64,000 bases of DNA from Serripes groenlandicus (GCA_031761405.1 JASEVX010000013.1:43659991-43723990); one strand, 5' to 3'. Numbered from the stretch's first letter, positions 12,186 through 23,818 are shown. Notes: generated by a model from the letters alone, not told the origin. A program made the numbers and translations.

Positions 12186-12300
12186 AAACTAATGAAGTGA
12201 TGTGTAAGTGTACATTTAGCTTATTTTTCATGTTACATCGGCGCATGACCATCGCATGTCAAATTTTACATATATGCATACAATTTACTGCTGCCATGCA

Positions 12301-12539
12301 TTAATCCTTTCCCACTCGCAGACGGATTTGACACTTGACACATCTGCAGCGCAGCCAACTTCTGAAAACATTATGGCAAAAAGGAAAATTGCTCATAATG
12401 CACAATTTCTCCTTTTGCCACAATGTTTATAAATAAGCTTTTCAATCTTTAATTATACTTTCATTATTAAGAGATTTTCCATATTTTCGCTTTTCAAAGT
12501 CGTCTGTTGTAGATCCGGTGTATGTGGGAAAAGGGTTAA
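12301..12539. mobile_element. TTAA-MITE C, complete
   Basis: TTAATCCTTTCCCACTCGCA to GTATGTGGGAAAAGGGTTAA, with stem ATTGCTCATAATGCACAATT. Confidence 0.82.
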
Positions 12540-12631
12540 GTCCGCCTGTCACATGCAGGCTTGTGATAATAATTGTTCACAAGATAGTTTTATCCTGTCT
12601 GTCCCATCTTAAATACTTCTTCATAAGATTA

Positions 12632-12944
12632 ACCCTTATCCTCATGCTGATATTGAAAACATTATGGGAAAAGGAGAAACTGCTCATGTCGAGTACAAAG
12701 TATGTACCATGTTTTTTAACACTTCCCTCATATAGACGCTTTCTGACGCCTCTGCAGCAGACGGCTTTTTGAAAACATAATGACAAAAGAAGAAATTGCT
12801 CAAAACGAGCAATTTCTCCTTTTGCCACAATGTTTTCCACTTTTAGTCGTAGGTTATCCATTCAATTATGGAGATTTTTTATGTTTTGACCAAATACGTT
12901 CAAAGTCGTCTGCTGGAGAATTGTCGTATGAGAGAAAGGGTTAA
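12632..12944 (+). mobile_element. Half MITE followed by a complete MITE A
   Basis: 12632-12715 is a left half (CCTTATCCTCATGCTG). 12716-12944 is a full A copy, TTAA at both ends, right end GAGAGAAAGGGTTAA. Confidence 0.85.
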
Positions 12945-13023
12945 CTCTGTTCAATACGTATACAGGGTTAACCATATTTTCGCTTATATGTTGGTTGCAG
13001 ATTTGTAACATGTTGGGAAGGTT

Positions 13024-13560
13024 TTAACCCTTTTCCTCTTGCAGGTGTATTTTAATGCATCTGCAGCAGACAGCTTCTGAAAAACATTGTGACGAAAAGA
13101 GAAATTGCTCATAATTTCTCCTTTTGTCACGATGTTTTCAGCTACATTATATTTGTACACTTTATTATATAATTAATAGAGATTTACCATTTCTTTGCCC
13201 GAAGTCGTAGATTTCAGATTTCTTGAATGTTGGGAGTCGAGTCCCCGTAGCTCAGTCGGTAACGACGCGGGCTGTCAATCCAGGGGTTGTGAGTTCGAAT
13301 CCCTGCTCGGCCAACTTTCTTTTCGACGTTTGACAAAAGTCATTGCAACATGCGTCATTCGTCTTCCACCAATGGGCTAAGTCTATGTGGAAAAGCAGCC
13401 AGTTGCTTGGGAAGATTGTTGAGTGGAGTACCGGTGTGTGAAAACCAGGAAACATATGAGTAGGTGAACTGGCCGCCGTGATATGACTGAGAAATTGTTA
13501 AAAACGGCGTTAAACCCCAATCAATTAATCAATCAATCTTGAATGTTGGGAAAAGGTTAA
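13024..13560. mobile_element. C-type MITE split by SINE-I
   Basis: 13024-13235 and 13537-13560 form one element with TTAA at both outer ends. The 15 bp TCTTGAATGTTGGGA are duplicated at 13221-13235 and 13537-13551 around the SINE. Confidence 0.85.
13236..13536 (+). mobile_element. SINE-I, full length
   Basis: Head with TAGCTCAGTCGG and GAGTTCGAATCCC; tail CAATCAATTAATCAATCAA. Perfect 15-bp target duplication. Confidence 0.92.
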
Positions 13561-13715
13561 CCCTGTACTAAACCTGTGTGGCAAACATTACTGACCCTGA
13601 TTAGACAGTGCCTATGAATGAGCTCATGTAGCTCAACACTGTGGACAGGTTCAGAAGGCATTTTTTTTTTACCACATGAAGCCCATATTTTAATATGATT
13701 GTCAGTGATTTGCTT

Positions 13716-13917
13716 TTAACCCTTTCCCCCATATAGACGCTTTCTGACGCGTCTGCAGCAGACGGCTTTTTGAAAACACAGTGACAAAAGAAGAAATTGC
13801 TCAAAACAAGTAATTTCTCCTTTTGCCACAATGTTTTCCACAGTCATAGGTTATCCATCTGACAAAATACGTTCAAAGTCGTCTGCTGCAGAATTGTCGT
13901 ATGAGGGAAAGGGTTAA
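13716..13917 (+). mobile_element. TTAA-MITE A, internally deleted form
   Basis: TTAA at both ends. Lacks the TTCAATTATAGAGATTTTC segment, joining GGTTATCCATCTGACAAAAT. The same deletion is in the 26.9-kb satellite units. Confidence 0.88.
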
Positions 13918-14023
13918 GAAAACATGTAAGGCAAAGTTTTAGCATATTGACTGTGTGTGTTAAAGATGTAATTTCTTAATGAGACATCTGAAAGTATTGT
14001 GGGAAAGGGGGTAAATAGGTCCT

Positions 14024-14240
14024 TTATGTCCTTTCCCTCATATAGACGCTTTCTGACGCCTCTGCAGCAGACAGCTTTTTGAAAACATAGTGACAAAAGA
14101 ATATGTGCAATTTCTCTTTTTGACACAATGTTTTCCACTTTTAGTCAGGTTATCCATTCAATTATAGAGATTTTCCATTATTTGACAAAATGTGTTCAAA
14201 GTCGTCTGCTGCAGAATTGTCGTATGAGGGAAAGGGTTAA
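14024..14240 (+). mobile_element. TTAA-MITE A, damaged left terminus
   Basis: The left end reads TTATGTCCTTTCCCTCATA; the right end is GAGGGAAAGGGTTAA. The central stem has lost its left arm. Confidence 0.8.
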
Positions 14241-14533
14241 TGATTTCTCTGTATCAAAAAGAGGTTAAATTTAATTTCACAGTTATGATTATTGTTCTCT
14301 TCAAAGGCTGTCAAATTTGACAGCTATCGGTATCATGGTAATTAAAACTCCCTTGGCGGATGTTAAAATGTCTGTCATATATTATTGCCTTAAGCAAGCA
14401 TACATGACAATATTTACCTGCAGTAAGTTGATCTGTAAGTAATTGTTTAAATGAGCTGTGCTCCAGCAAAACCAAACTTAACATAATTGTAACATATGTG
14501 TATATGAGGGGAACTACTCCCGGGAAAATGCCC

Positions 14534-14767
14534 TTAACCCTTTCCCTCATATAGACGCTTTCTGACGGCTCTGCAGCAGATGGCTTTTTGAAAACATAGT
14601 GACAAAAGAAGAAATTGCACAAAACGTGCAATTTCTCCTTTTGCCACAATGTTTTCCACTTTTTGTCATAGCTAGGTTATCCATTCAATTATGGAGATTT
14701 TCCATGTTTTGACAAAATATGTTCAAAGTCGTCTGCTGCAGAATTGTCGTATGAGGGAAAGGGTTAA
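14534..14767 (+). mobile_element. TTAA-MITE A, complete (first in minisatellite)
   Basis: TTAA at both ends; right flank CATAATTATTACAC is minisatellite sequence. Confidence 0.92.
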
Positions 14768-14879
14768 CATAATTATTACACATTTAATTGTATTAGTTAT
14801 ATGAGTGGTGGTCTCGGTAAACCAACCTTAACATAATTATTACATGCGCGGATGAGCAGTTGCTCTAGGAAAACCAACC

Positions 14880-15108
14880 TTAACCCTTTCCCTCATACGA
14901 CAATTCTGCAGCAGACGACTTTAAACATATTTTGTCAAAAATAGGAAATCTCTATAATTAAATGGATAACCTATGACTAAAAGTGGAAAACATTGTGTCA
15001 AAAGGAGAAATTGCTCGTTTTGAGCAATTTCTTCTTTTGTCGCTATGTTTTCAAAAAGCCGTCTGCTGCAGAGGCGTCAGAAAGCGTCTATATGAGGGAA
15101 AGAGTTAA
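14880..15108 (-). mobile_element. TTAA-MITE A, complete (second)
   Basis: Left flank GGAAAACCAACC and right flank CGTAATTCTTGCATG rejoin into one repeat unit when the element and one TTAA are removed. Confidence 0.92.
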
Positions 15109-15426
15109 CGTAATTCTTGCATGTGTGTACTGGAGTGGTGCCCTAGGAAAAGCAGCCTTGAGGTTACTTTTACACACATGAATTAATGAGCGTTGCTCTA
15201 GGAAAATCAACCTTAACGTTATTTTTACACAAATAGATGAGCGATTCTCTTGGGAAACCATGCTTAATGACTTGTAATCATTACAGAAATAGATGAGCCA
15301 TGCGCTAAAGGAAAACCAGCCTTAATGTAATTTTTACACAAATAAATGAGCGATGCTCTTGGAAAACCAATCTTAACGTAATTCTTGAATACGTGTTCTA
15401 GAGTGGTGCTCAATGAAAAGCCGTCT

Positions 15427-15657
15427 TTAACCCTTTCCCTCATACGACAAATTTGTAGCAGACAACTTTGAACATATTTTGTCAAAGGATAGAAAATCTC
15501 CATAATTGAATGGAATTAACCTATGACTAAAAGTGGAAAACATTGTGTCAAATGGAGAAATTGCTCGTTTTGAGCAATTTCTTCTTTTTCACTATGTTTT
15601 CAAAAAGCTGTCTACTGCAGAGGTGTCAGAAAGCGTCTATATGAGGGAAAGGGTTAA
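15427..15657 (-). mobile_element. TTAA-MITE A, complete (third)
   Basis: Left flank GAAAAGCCGTCT and right flank TTAAAGTTATTATTACAC belong to the minisatellite unit. Confidence 0.9.
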
Positions 15658-15946
15658 TTAAAGTTATTATTACACCCATAGATGAGCGATGCGCTAGGAA
15701 AACTAGCCTGAACGTAATTTTTACATGACTTTGTTGTGTGTATACTTATAATGGTGCTCCAGGAAAACTAATCTCAACCCAATTATTACACAAATAGGAG
15801 AAATGATGTAGGAAAAACAGCCGTAATGTAATTATTGCATGCATAGATGAGCGATTATCTAGGAAATCTAACCTTAATGTAAATTGAAGGCATGCAGTCA
15901 TGTAGATGAGCAGTGCCCCAAGAATTGTTTTCTAACATAGCTTGAG

Positions 15947-16173
15947 TTAACCCTTCCCCTCATACGACAATTCTGCAGCAGACGACTTTGAACATGTTTT
16001 GTCAAAAAATAGAAAATCTCTATAATTGAATGGATAACCTATGACTAAAAGTGGAAAACATTGTGTCAAAAGGAGAAATTGCTTGTTTTGAGCAATTTCT
16101 TCTTTTGTCACTTATAATGTTTTCAAAAAGCTGCAGAGGCTTCAGAAAGCGTCTATATGAGGGAAAGGGTTAA
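15947..16173 (-). mobile_element. TTAA-MITE A (fourth)
   Basis: TTAA at both ends. A short deletion near the right end removes most of the GCCGTCTGCTG motif. Confidence 0.88.
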
Positions 16174-16262
16174 TTATGACTTGTGTAGATGAAAGGTGAT
16201 CTAGGTAATCATTGCATATTCATTTTGTATCTGAGCAATGCTCCAGGAAAACCAGCCTTAAT

Positions 16263-16433
16263 TTAACCCTTTCCCACATATAGACCCTTTCTGACAACTT
16301 TTGAAAACACTGTATCAAAATGCCACAATGTTTTCAACTTAATTTGAAAATTATACTTTCTTTCATAGATAACTTCCATATTCCCATAAGTCGGATGCTG
16401 CAGAATTGATTGATTGATCTTGGAAAGGGTTAA
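16263..16433. mobile_element. Short B/C MITE (fifth)
   Basis: TTAA at both ends, 171 bp. Central hairpin deleted; GATTGATTGATC near the right end. Confidence 0.78.
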
Positions 16434-16633
16434 TAAAATCATTGCATGTGTTTATATGAGCAATGGTCCATGAAAACCAACCTTAATAAAATCATTGCAT
16501 GTGTTTATATGAGCAGTGGTCCAGGAAAACCAACATTAATAAAAATAATTCATGTGTTATATGAGAGCAATGCTCCAGGAAAGCCAGCATTGTTTTTTTC
16601 CTGACTGTCACAACATGTTTTACAAAGCAGAGG

Positions 16634-16898
16634 GACCGCATCTGTGGTGTAGTGGTAGAGGGTCCACCTCAGATGTGGGAGATACTGGGTTAGATCCATG
16701 GCCGGGTCATATATACCAAAGACTATAAAATGGTAGTATAATGGCTGACCTCCTTGGCGCTCAGGATTGTTGGGTTAGCATTATGACTGACTGGCTGGTG
16801 TCAGGATAGATGGACCAGGACTCACTACTTACTTGTAACTTACCAATGAAATGCTGTGTTATAACTGAAACATTGTTGAAAGCGACGTTACACACCAA

Positions 16899-16951
<53 letters not shown>

Positions 16952-16958
16952 AAATATT
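16634..16958 (+). mobile_element. SINE-III, full length
   Basis: Head GGTGTAGTGGTAGAGGGTCC with box B-like GGGTTAGATCCA, body GGTTAGCATTATGACTGAC, 3' part ATTGTTGAAAGCGACGTTAC, and a CAAT-repeat tail. Target duplication AAAGCAGAGG at 16624-16633 and 16959-16968. Confidence 0.88.
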
Positions 16959-16968
16959 AAAGCAGAGG

Positions 16969-17310
16969 ACTCAAAAGCAACAGGACTTAGGTAAATGGTT
17001 AAGATAAAGTGAGATAAAGAATGAAAAACACCCTTCCCGCTTAAAATAAATCTGCAGTAGATGACTTTCAAACATAATTATAGGGACCTTGAAATCAACC
17101 TTAAAAACATACACGGACCTTAAAAACATATTGGCAAAAATACAAAATGTCTACATGTATAAACTTACTTGCTTTTCCTCAATGTCAGACATTTTCTAAA
17201 AGCAGAGGACTTAACAACAGTTATACAAGGTATATAATTAAGATAAGGTGAGATAAAGGATTTAAAACACCCTTCCCTCCTTAAGCAAATCTGCAGCAGA
17301 CAACCTTAAA
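16969..17310. repeat. Direct repeat pair of about 115 bp
   Basis: 16959-17075 and 17199-17305 share AAAGCAGAGGACT, AGATAA.GTGAGATAAAG and ACACCCTTCCC, running into MITE-like CTGCAG.AGA sequence. Confidence 0.65.
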
Positions 17311-17318
17311 ATGTGTGT

Positions 17319-17790
17319 TAAAGGGTCCTTAAACATGTATAGGGACATTAAAAACATACGTAGGAACCTTAAAAATGTATAGGGACCTTAAGTATGTGTA
17401 GGGACCTAAAAATGTATAGGGACCTAACAATGTATAGGGACCTTAAAAACATTTATAGGAACCTTGAAAATGTATAGGGACCTTAAAAACATTTATAGGA
17501 ACCTTGAAACTGTATAGGGACCTTAAAAACATTTATAGGAACCTGAAAAGATATAGGGACCGTAAAAACATTTATAGGAATCTAAAAATGTATAGGGACC
17601 TTAAAAATGTATAGGACTTTAAAAATATATAGGGACTTTAAAACGTATAGGGACTTTAAAAATATATAGGAACCTTAAATGTGTGTGCAGGGACCTAAAC
17701 AAATATATAGGGACCTTAAATGTGGGACTTTAAAAACATATATAGGGACTTTAAAAATATATAGGAATCTTAAAAACATATATATAGGGA
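17319..17790. repeat. Minisatellite, unit about 20 bp
   Basis: Many copies of TATAGGGACCTTAAAAACAT and variants (TTTATAGGAACCTTGAAAAT), often alternating as a two-unit repeat of about 40 bp. Confidence 0.85.
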
Positions 17791-17831
17791 TGTATAGACA
17801 AAGATATAAAAATTCTGTATAAACTTGATAA

Positions 17832-18134
17832 ATCATTCCTTAAGGTTAAAAACATTGTGGCAATATGAGCAATTTTTCCTTTTGAGTTGCCTGCTGAAAA
17901 TGCGCCTTCAGTAGGCAAGGGTTTAACCCTTTCCCTCATACGACAATTCTGCAGCAGACGACTTTGAACTTATTTTGTCAAAAAATAGAAAATCTCTATA
18001 ATTGAATGGATAACCTATGACTAAAAGTGGAAAACATTGTGACAAAAGGATAAATCTTCTTTTGTCACTTATGTTTTCAAAAAGCTGTCCGCTGCAGACG
18101 AGTCAGAAAGCGTCTATATGAGGGAAAGGGTTAA
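17832..18134 (-). mobile_element. MITE fragment plus complete MITE A
   Basis: 17832-17926 is a right-hand C fragment. 17923-18134 is a complete A copy with TTAA at both ends and a deleted central stem arm (AAAAGGATAAATCTTCTTTT). Confidence 0.85.
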
Positions 18135-18184
18135 ATTGATTGTCATTTGAACTTTGAATGTCACTTGAAATTAACTGTGTCCGG

Positions 18185-18635
18185 CCACATACAACACAAG
18201 AGATGACTTTATAAACAACCTAGGCAAAATATAATAAATCTATACAGATGAAAATATAATATTTATTAAATAGGGTTGAAAAACAAATTGTGGAAAGGGG
18301 AGAGAGAAACTGCTCATTGTGAAAGGGAGAAACCACATGGGTTTTTTCAAAGGCGACTGCTGCAGATTTGTTGTATGTGGGAAAGGGTTAGAGGAAGTTT
18401 TAACCCTTCCCCCACAAGCAGACGGTTTTTGAAGCTGAATAGCAGCAGACGATTTCTGAAAGCATTGTGGCCAAAGGTGAAATTGCTCATGATGAGCAAT
18501 TTCTCCTTTTGCCACAATGTTTTCAACTTTATTTAACAATTAAGCTATCTTTTATGGAGATTTTTCCGGTTTTTTTTTGTCCAGATATTTTCAAAGTCGT
18601 CTGCTGCAGAAATTTTGTCTGGAGGAAAGGGTTAA
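18185..18635. mobile_element. Two TTAA-MITEs (B, then C)
   Basis: About 18185-18391 is a diverged B copy. 18400-18635 is a C copy with TTAA at both ends and a clear stem, AAATTGCTCATGATGAGCAATTT. Confidence 0.8.
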
Positions 18636-18741
18636 GAGGACCTGCCGTAACACATTGAAATCAAATATGAATTGTGTCAATTCAGGATTTTCAGGAAGTC
18701 AGAAAGGTTGGTGTATGAAATTGTCCTTATTATTTGACTCG

Positions 18742-19231
18742 TCATGACAGGAATACAACTTATCTGCAGCAGACGGCCGAGCCCCGGTAGCTCAGTTGGT
18801 AGCGACGCAGGCTGTCAATCCAAGAGTTGTGAGTTTGAATCCCGGCTCGGCCAACTTTCTTTATGTGGAAAAGCAGCCTGTTGTTTGGAAAGATTGTTGT
18901 GTGGAGTACTGCATGGTGTGAGAAAACCAGGAAATGCATAAGTAGGTGAACTGGCCGCCGTGATATAACTGAGAAATTGTTAAAAACGGCGTTCAACCCC
19001 AATCAATCAATCAATCAATCTGCAGCAGATGACTTTGAAAACATCCAGGCAAAGACCCAGAAAGTCTCTGTAAATGAAGGATTAATTACTTGAGGGAAAA
19101 TACCAAAATAAAGAGGCAAAATTAATGGAGATTATGTGATTGCTTCTCCTTTTGTCTGATGTTTTCCAAAGTCGTCTGCAAAGTCGTCTGCTTCAGAGGC
19201 TTCAGAAAGCATGTATATGTGGGAAAGGGTT
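18742..19231. mobile_element. B/C MITE split by SINE-I
   Basis: The left part ends at 18774; the right part is 19018-19231 (ends GTGGGAAAGGGTTAT). The 13-bp ATCTGCAGCAGAC/T is duplicated at 18762-18774 and 19018-19030. Confidence 0.8.
18775..19017 (+). mobile_element. SINE-I with an internal deletion
   Basis: Head TAGCTCAGTTGGTAGCGACG and GAGTTTGAATCCC. About 55 bp after GCCAACTTTCTTT are missing relative to 13236-13536. Confidence 0.88.
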
Positions 19232-19420
19232 ATAATTAGAATAACGCCTTATTACCAATCATAAATTATCCCTATTTATTCAGCTTGCATGCATTATTTC
19301 TAGTAGCAATCAAAAGTTCAAAACCATCTGCCTACGCAAAAGCCTGTAGCACACACTAGACAACATCGATGATTTCGTGCAAAACAATTTTAGTTTATAA
19401 CAAGATGCACTTACATCTGT

Positions 19421-19653
19421 TTAACCCTTTCTTACTTGTAGACGCATTTTGACGCATCCGCAGCAGACGACTTGAAAACATTGTGGCACATGAAGGAATT
19501 GCTCAAAACGAGCAATTTCTCCTATTGCCACAATGTTTTCAACTCTTATTTATAATAAAACTCTCATTTATGGCGATTAATCACGTTTTTGTATATATAT
19601 ATCAATGTTTTCGAAATGGTCTGCTGCAGATTTGTTGTATGTGGGAAAGGGTT
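19421..19653. mobile_element. TTAA-MITE C, complete
   Basis: TTAACCCTTTCTTACTTG to GTATGTGGGAAAGGGTT, with stem AATTGCTCAAAACGAGCAATTT. I see nothing in 19232-19420. Confidence 0.82.
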
Positions 19654-19769
19654 CACATAAAGCCCACATAGAATGCACTGAGATTCATATCCTTGCTGTG
19701 AGTCATGTTTTGACCTGAAAAATCAGGAATATGAATAATAATGGTACAGGTTTATTGTAACATAAATAA

Positions 19770-20111
19770 TTAACCCTCACCCACCTGTACTCTCTTTCTG
19801 AGGCTTCTCCTTGCAGCAGAAAACTAGTGTGACGATATTATTTTTTTATTTTTTTATTGGGGTTTTACGCTGCTTTCAACATTATTTCAGTTATATCATG
19901 GCGACAGTTCACTTATTCATGATCCCTGGGTAAACAACCTATTGTGATGAAATAAGAAATTACTCACAATGTGCAATGTCTCCTTTTGCCACAGCTGTGT
20001 TTGTAACTCTTTTCAGTAGTAACACTTTCATTTTTAAATGTTTTCTAGATTTTTCGACATATGTTTTGAAAGTTGTCTGCTGCAGATTTGTTCCATGTGG
20101 GAAAGAGTTAA
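19770..20111. mobile_element. C-type MITE interrupted by a SINE-II 3' part
   Basis: TTAA at 19770 and 20108. The minus-strand SINE-II tail at about 19836-19938 (ATTGGGGTTTTACGCTGC...ATGATCCCTGGGTAAAC) sits inside. Confidence 0.75.
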
Positions 20112-20141
20112 CAAAGTCTAACATTCCAGCTTGGCCCAGCA

Positions 20142-20374
20142 TTAACCCTTTCCCTCATACGACAATTCTGCAGCAGACGACTTTGAATATATTTTGTCAA
20201 AAAATGGAAAATCTCAATAATTGAATGGATAACCTATAACTATTAAAAGTGGAAAACATTGTGGCAAAAGAAGAAATTGCTCGTTTTGAGCAATTTCTTC
20301 TTTTGTCACTATGTTTACAAAAAGTCGTCTGCGTCAGAGGCGTCAGAAAGCGTCTATATGAGGAAAAGGGTTAA
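20142..20374 (-). mobile_element. TTAA-MITE A, complete
   Basis: TTAA at both ends; stem AAATTGCTCGTTTTGAGCAATTT. Confidence 0.92.
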
Positions 20375-20439
20375 TTGGAAAATTCAAGGACAATATTGGG
20401 TTGGTGGCATTAATACTAAGCTATTTTACGTCGCCTTAT

Positions 20440-20735
20440 AGCCTCAGTAGCTTAGTCAGTTGCAATTATTCAGCGGAAATGTAAGTTTGAACCCAAGCTC
20501 AGCGAACATTTTTCTGATGTTTTACAAAAGTAAATGTGACATGCATCATTCGTCTTCCACCAATGGACTAGCAGTCTATGTGGAAAAGCATCCAGTTGCT
20601 GTGAAAGCCTATTGTTTGGAGTTCTGTTGTAATTAGAAGGCCAGGTGAACTGGCCATTGTGATGTGACTGAGAATTTGTTGAAACGGTGTTAACCCCAAT
20701 TAACCATTGTTGAGAATACTCAGGCTGATTGATTG
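20440..20735 (+). mobile_element. SINE-I, diverged
   Basis: CCTCAGTAGCTTAGTCAG, later CATTCGTCTTCCACCAATGG and GATGTGACTGAGAATTTGTT. Too diverged to see target duplications. Confidence 0.7.
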
Positions 20736-20754
20736 ATTGGTAATCAGGGTTTAA

Positions 20755-21167
20755 TTAACCCTTTCCCACATACGTCAAATCTGCAGCAGATGACTTTGAA
20801 AACATCTAGGTAAAAGAATAGAAAATCCATTTTAAATGAAAGAGCAATAATTGAATAGAGGTTAAAACATGGTGACCAAAGGAGAAATTGCTTGCTAATG
20901 AGCAATTTCATTTTTTGTCTCCATAATTTCAAAAAGCCGTCTACTGCAGAGGCGTCAGAAAGCGTCTATATGAGGGAAAGGGTTAACTTTTTCCCACATG
21001 TATATAGATGCATTTTGACTCCTCTGCTGCAATTACAACATTCAAAACATTGCGACAGAAGAAGAAATTGCTCATAATGAGCAATAAATTAGTTTTTCTG
21101 TAAAAGAGCATTTCCATATTTTTTTACTAGACAATCTGCTGCAGGTTTGTTATATGTGGGAAATGAT
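20755..21167. mobile_element. Two abutting TTAA-MITEs sharing a TTAA
   Basis: 20755-20986 is B at its left and A-like at its right end (CTATATGAGGGAAAGGG). A diverged C copy begins at the same TTAA (20983) and ends near 21167. Confidence 0.75.
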
Positions 21168-21304
21168 TGGAACGTTATCTATTCCTATTTTGTTTGAACA
21201 ACTGGATATGTTAACTGATCATAAATTTATAGGGAAAAAATGACTTAACAAAATGCTCCATGGTAACAACATGGTAAACAATTAAATGATTGGGATCATA
21301 GAAC

Positions 21305-21483
21305 ACAGCTCTAGATAAGGGGCGTTTTGCATGTTCTAAAATCCTTATTTGACCCTCTAACCTTATATTGTGGGTACTCATTGAGATGATTCTTTTGAGC
21401 TCCCGCAACATAGGGTTTGCTTTAATACTAAGAGAGAAATTGTGGGAAAAAGAGCTGAATACCCCCTCCTTATCTGGACCTCT
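21305..21483. mobile_element. GAGCTC foldback MITE (family 2)
   Basis: CAGCTCTAGATAAGGGGCG at the left and CCTCCTTATCTGGACCTCTG at the right are inverted repeats; the interior has ATTGTGGGTACTC. Confidence 0.72.
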
Positions 21484-21490
21484 GATAGAA

Positions 21491-22244
21491 GACTTGAATT
21501 AGACCATAATGTAAAGGTAAATAATATCAGCACTGAAGGGGTCATACTAAAACTGGAGTAATGGCTTCCTCCCTCCATTACTCTCAGGAATACGGGGTAA
21601 GCATTACGACTGACTCGCGCCATGGTGTCACGATAAATGGCGGAGTAGCACTGGTAACAAATACCCAGAAAATACCGTAACATAACTGAACAAATGTTGA
21701 AAGTCACGTAAAACAACAGTATAACTCTTTGCATGCTAAATTATTTTCGTCTACTATATTGTCGTCTGCAAAATTTTGAAAAAAATATTTATTTTCCCCA
21801 AATGTTTACTGAAATTGAATCGGAGTGACAAACAGTTTGGATCTCAGATCAGTCCCCACGTTTTGTGGGTACTGATCTGGATCCAAACTGTTTGCAAATG
21901 TCATCAACGGTTGACAAAACCCGCCGCTAGCGTGCTAAGAGTTAAAATCCTTCATAAAAGATGCACCATTTCCAGTCTAGGAACCTAATAAACAATTCCG
22001 TTATGCGGGGTGTTAGAAGTCTAATGAATAGATTGCACTGTTTCAAGTCTATGTTGTCCAATCCTTAAAGCAGTGGAATAAATATTGGTTTCATCATGTC
22101 TGTCATGTAACGACTCTTTCTCTGATTTGTAACACTCTACCGCTATAAAACATCGTTAAAAAAAACGTGGCACAAGTGTAGTCATCAAAAGCAATGATGG
22201 TTCTCATTTTTTTTGCACTTGTCAATCTTTGATTCAAAGATTAA
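21491..22244. other. SINE-III 3' fragment, a hairpin and unassigned sequence
   Basis: About 21575-21725 matches the SINE-III 3' half (GTAAGCATTACGACTGACTC, TGTTGAAAGTCACGTAAAAC). 21827-21896 forms an imperfect hairpin with arms of about 30 nt (ACAAACAGTTTGGATC/GATCCAAACTGTTTGC). The rest is unassigned. Confidence 0.6.
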
Positions 22245-22459
22245 TTAACCCTTTTCCCTAATACGATGATTCTTCAGCATATGACTGAACCTATTTTGTC
22301 AAAAAATAGAAAATCTCTATAATTGCATCGATAACCTATGACTAAAAGTGGAAAACATTGTGTTAAAAGGAGAAATTGCTCGTTTCTTTTGTCACGATGT
22401 TTCAAAAAGCTGTCTGCTGCAGAGGCGTCAGAAAGCGTCTATATGAGGGAAAGGGTTAA
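22245..22459 (-). mobile_element. TTAA-MITE A
   Basis: TTAA at both ends; central stem right arm deleted; left end mutated to CCCTTTTCCCTAATACG. Confidence 0.87.
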
Positions 22460-22767
22460 TTAACAAACATTACAGCTTTTTTGGTAACATTAAGTCTGCT
22501 CTAAATAATGTTGAAAATGGCGGAATGGTAAAGAGAGGAATCTGAGATTAAGTAAATGATTCTTTTCCTCTTAATAACTTTCTTGTTGGCAAACAAAACC
22601 CTATGGTGTGGGTACCCACAACATAGGGTACCGGTATTGAAGTGAAATTATGATTGTATGACATGAAATGCAATACTTTGTCAAGATCTCCGAATGGATA
22701 AGGATACGATGAATAACACTCTGGGAACGATTGTAGGAGTTCCACGGATGGCATGTTCTGCATAATT

Positions 22768-23068
22768 AACTCCTTTCTCCACTTGCCGACGCATTTTGAT
22801 GCATCTGTCCTCAGATGACTTTTGAAACCAGTGTAGCAAAAAGAGAAATTGTTCATAACGAGCAATTTCTACTTTTGCCACTGTTTTCAACAGCTTTAAT
22901 TTTTGGAAAATCACAATATTTCTTTTTTATACTCAAATTGTGTGATTCATGCAAAAAGGTTGTAACTACATATTGTTACAAGGTGTAGTTACAATTGTTT
23001 TGCATGAAGCCATGGACATGTTTTCTGAAGTTATCTACTGGAGATTTGTTGCATCGGGGAAAGGGATT
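22768..23068. mobile_element. C-type MITE with an inserted palindrome
   Basis: TTAACTCCTTTCTCCACTTG to TGCATCGGGGAAAGGG. A foldback at about 22940-23010 (GGTTGTAACTACA...TGTAGTTACAATT) interrupts it. Confidence 0.65.
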
Positions 23069-23189
23069 ATTGCTTGTATGTGTCTTACAACTCCTGTATT
23101 CAGTGCATGGAGTCTCACAGTGGCAAGGGTGGAAAAAAAATCTTTTAACTTAATGTTGCCTCCTATCTTGGCAATGAGGCTGATGCTTA

Positions 23190-23740
23190 TAGGTTTCTTG
23201 TTTCCATCTTCTGTACATCTGTCCTTCTGTCATACTTCAACTTTGGTCATAGTTATTGGTTATTGCAAGGTTCCTTAGTGTATTGTGACTAAAAATACGC
23301 GTTTCTATGGATCTGCAGGAGATGATTTTTGATTGCATGATCAATGCTTGTACATCTGTCTGTATGTCACACTTTGACGTTGGTCATAGTAATTGGTTTT
23401 TGCCAGGTTCCTTGACAGCGTTCCTTATGTACTGTGGCTGTATTAACCTTTCCCCACCAGCAGACGAGTTTCTATGGATCTGCAGTCAACGATTTTTTAT
23501 TGCATGATGCTTGTACATCTGTCTGTATGTCTCACTTTGATGTTGGTCATAGTAATTGGTTTTTGCCAGGTTCCTTGATGGTATTCTTTGTACTGTGACT
23601 GTATTAACCTTCTCCCACATGCAGACGTATTTCTATGGATCTGTAGTAGATGATTTCTTTATTGCATGAAGCTTAGGATTCTCATTTCCATCTTCTGTAC
23701 ATCTGTCTGTCTGTCGGTCTGTCTGTCTGTCACACTTCAA
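23190..23740. repeat. Tandem repeat, about 165 bp, containing half a MITE
   Basis: Units carry TCTGTACATCTGTCTGTATG, GTCATAGTAATTGGTTTTTG, CCAGGTTCCTTGACAG and then a MITE left half (CCTTTCCCCACCAGCAGACG). Units start near 23215, 23349, 23511 and 23695; a further partial unit lies at about 24100-24200. Confidence 0.72.
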
Positions 23741-23818
23741 CTTTTATTATTGTTTTTATCTTATTTGGTATTTGTCAGGTTCCTTGACAGTGTTCCTCGT
23801 ATGTTTTTGTACTGGTTT

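Larger units (their letters stand above)
14290..16600. repeat. Minisatellite, unit about 57 bp, hit by five MITEs
   Basis: Units read GATGAGCGATGCTCTAGGAA, then AACCAGCC, TTAACGTAAT and TATTACAC. They are visible at 14767-14880, 15108-15427, 15657-15947, 16173-16263 and 16433-16600, separated by MITE insertions at TTAA. Confidence 0.8.
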
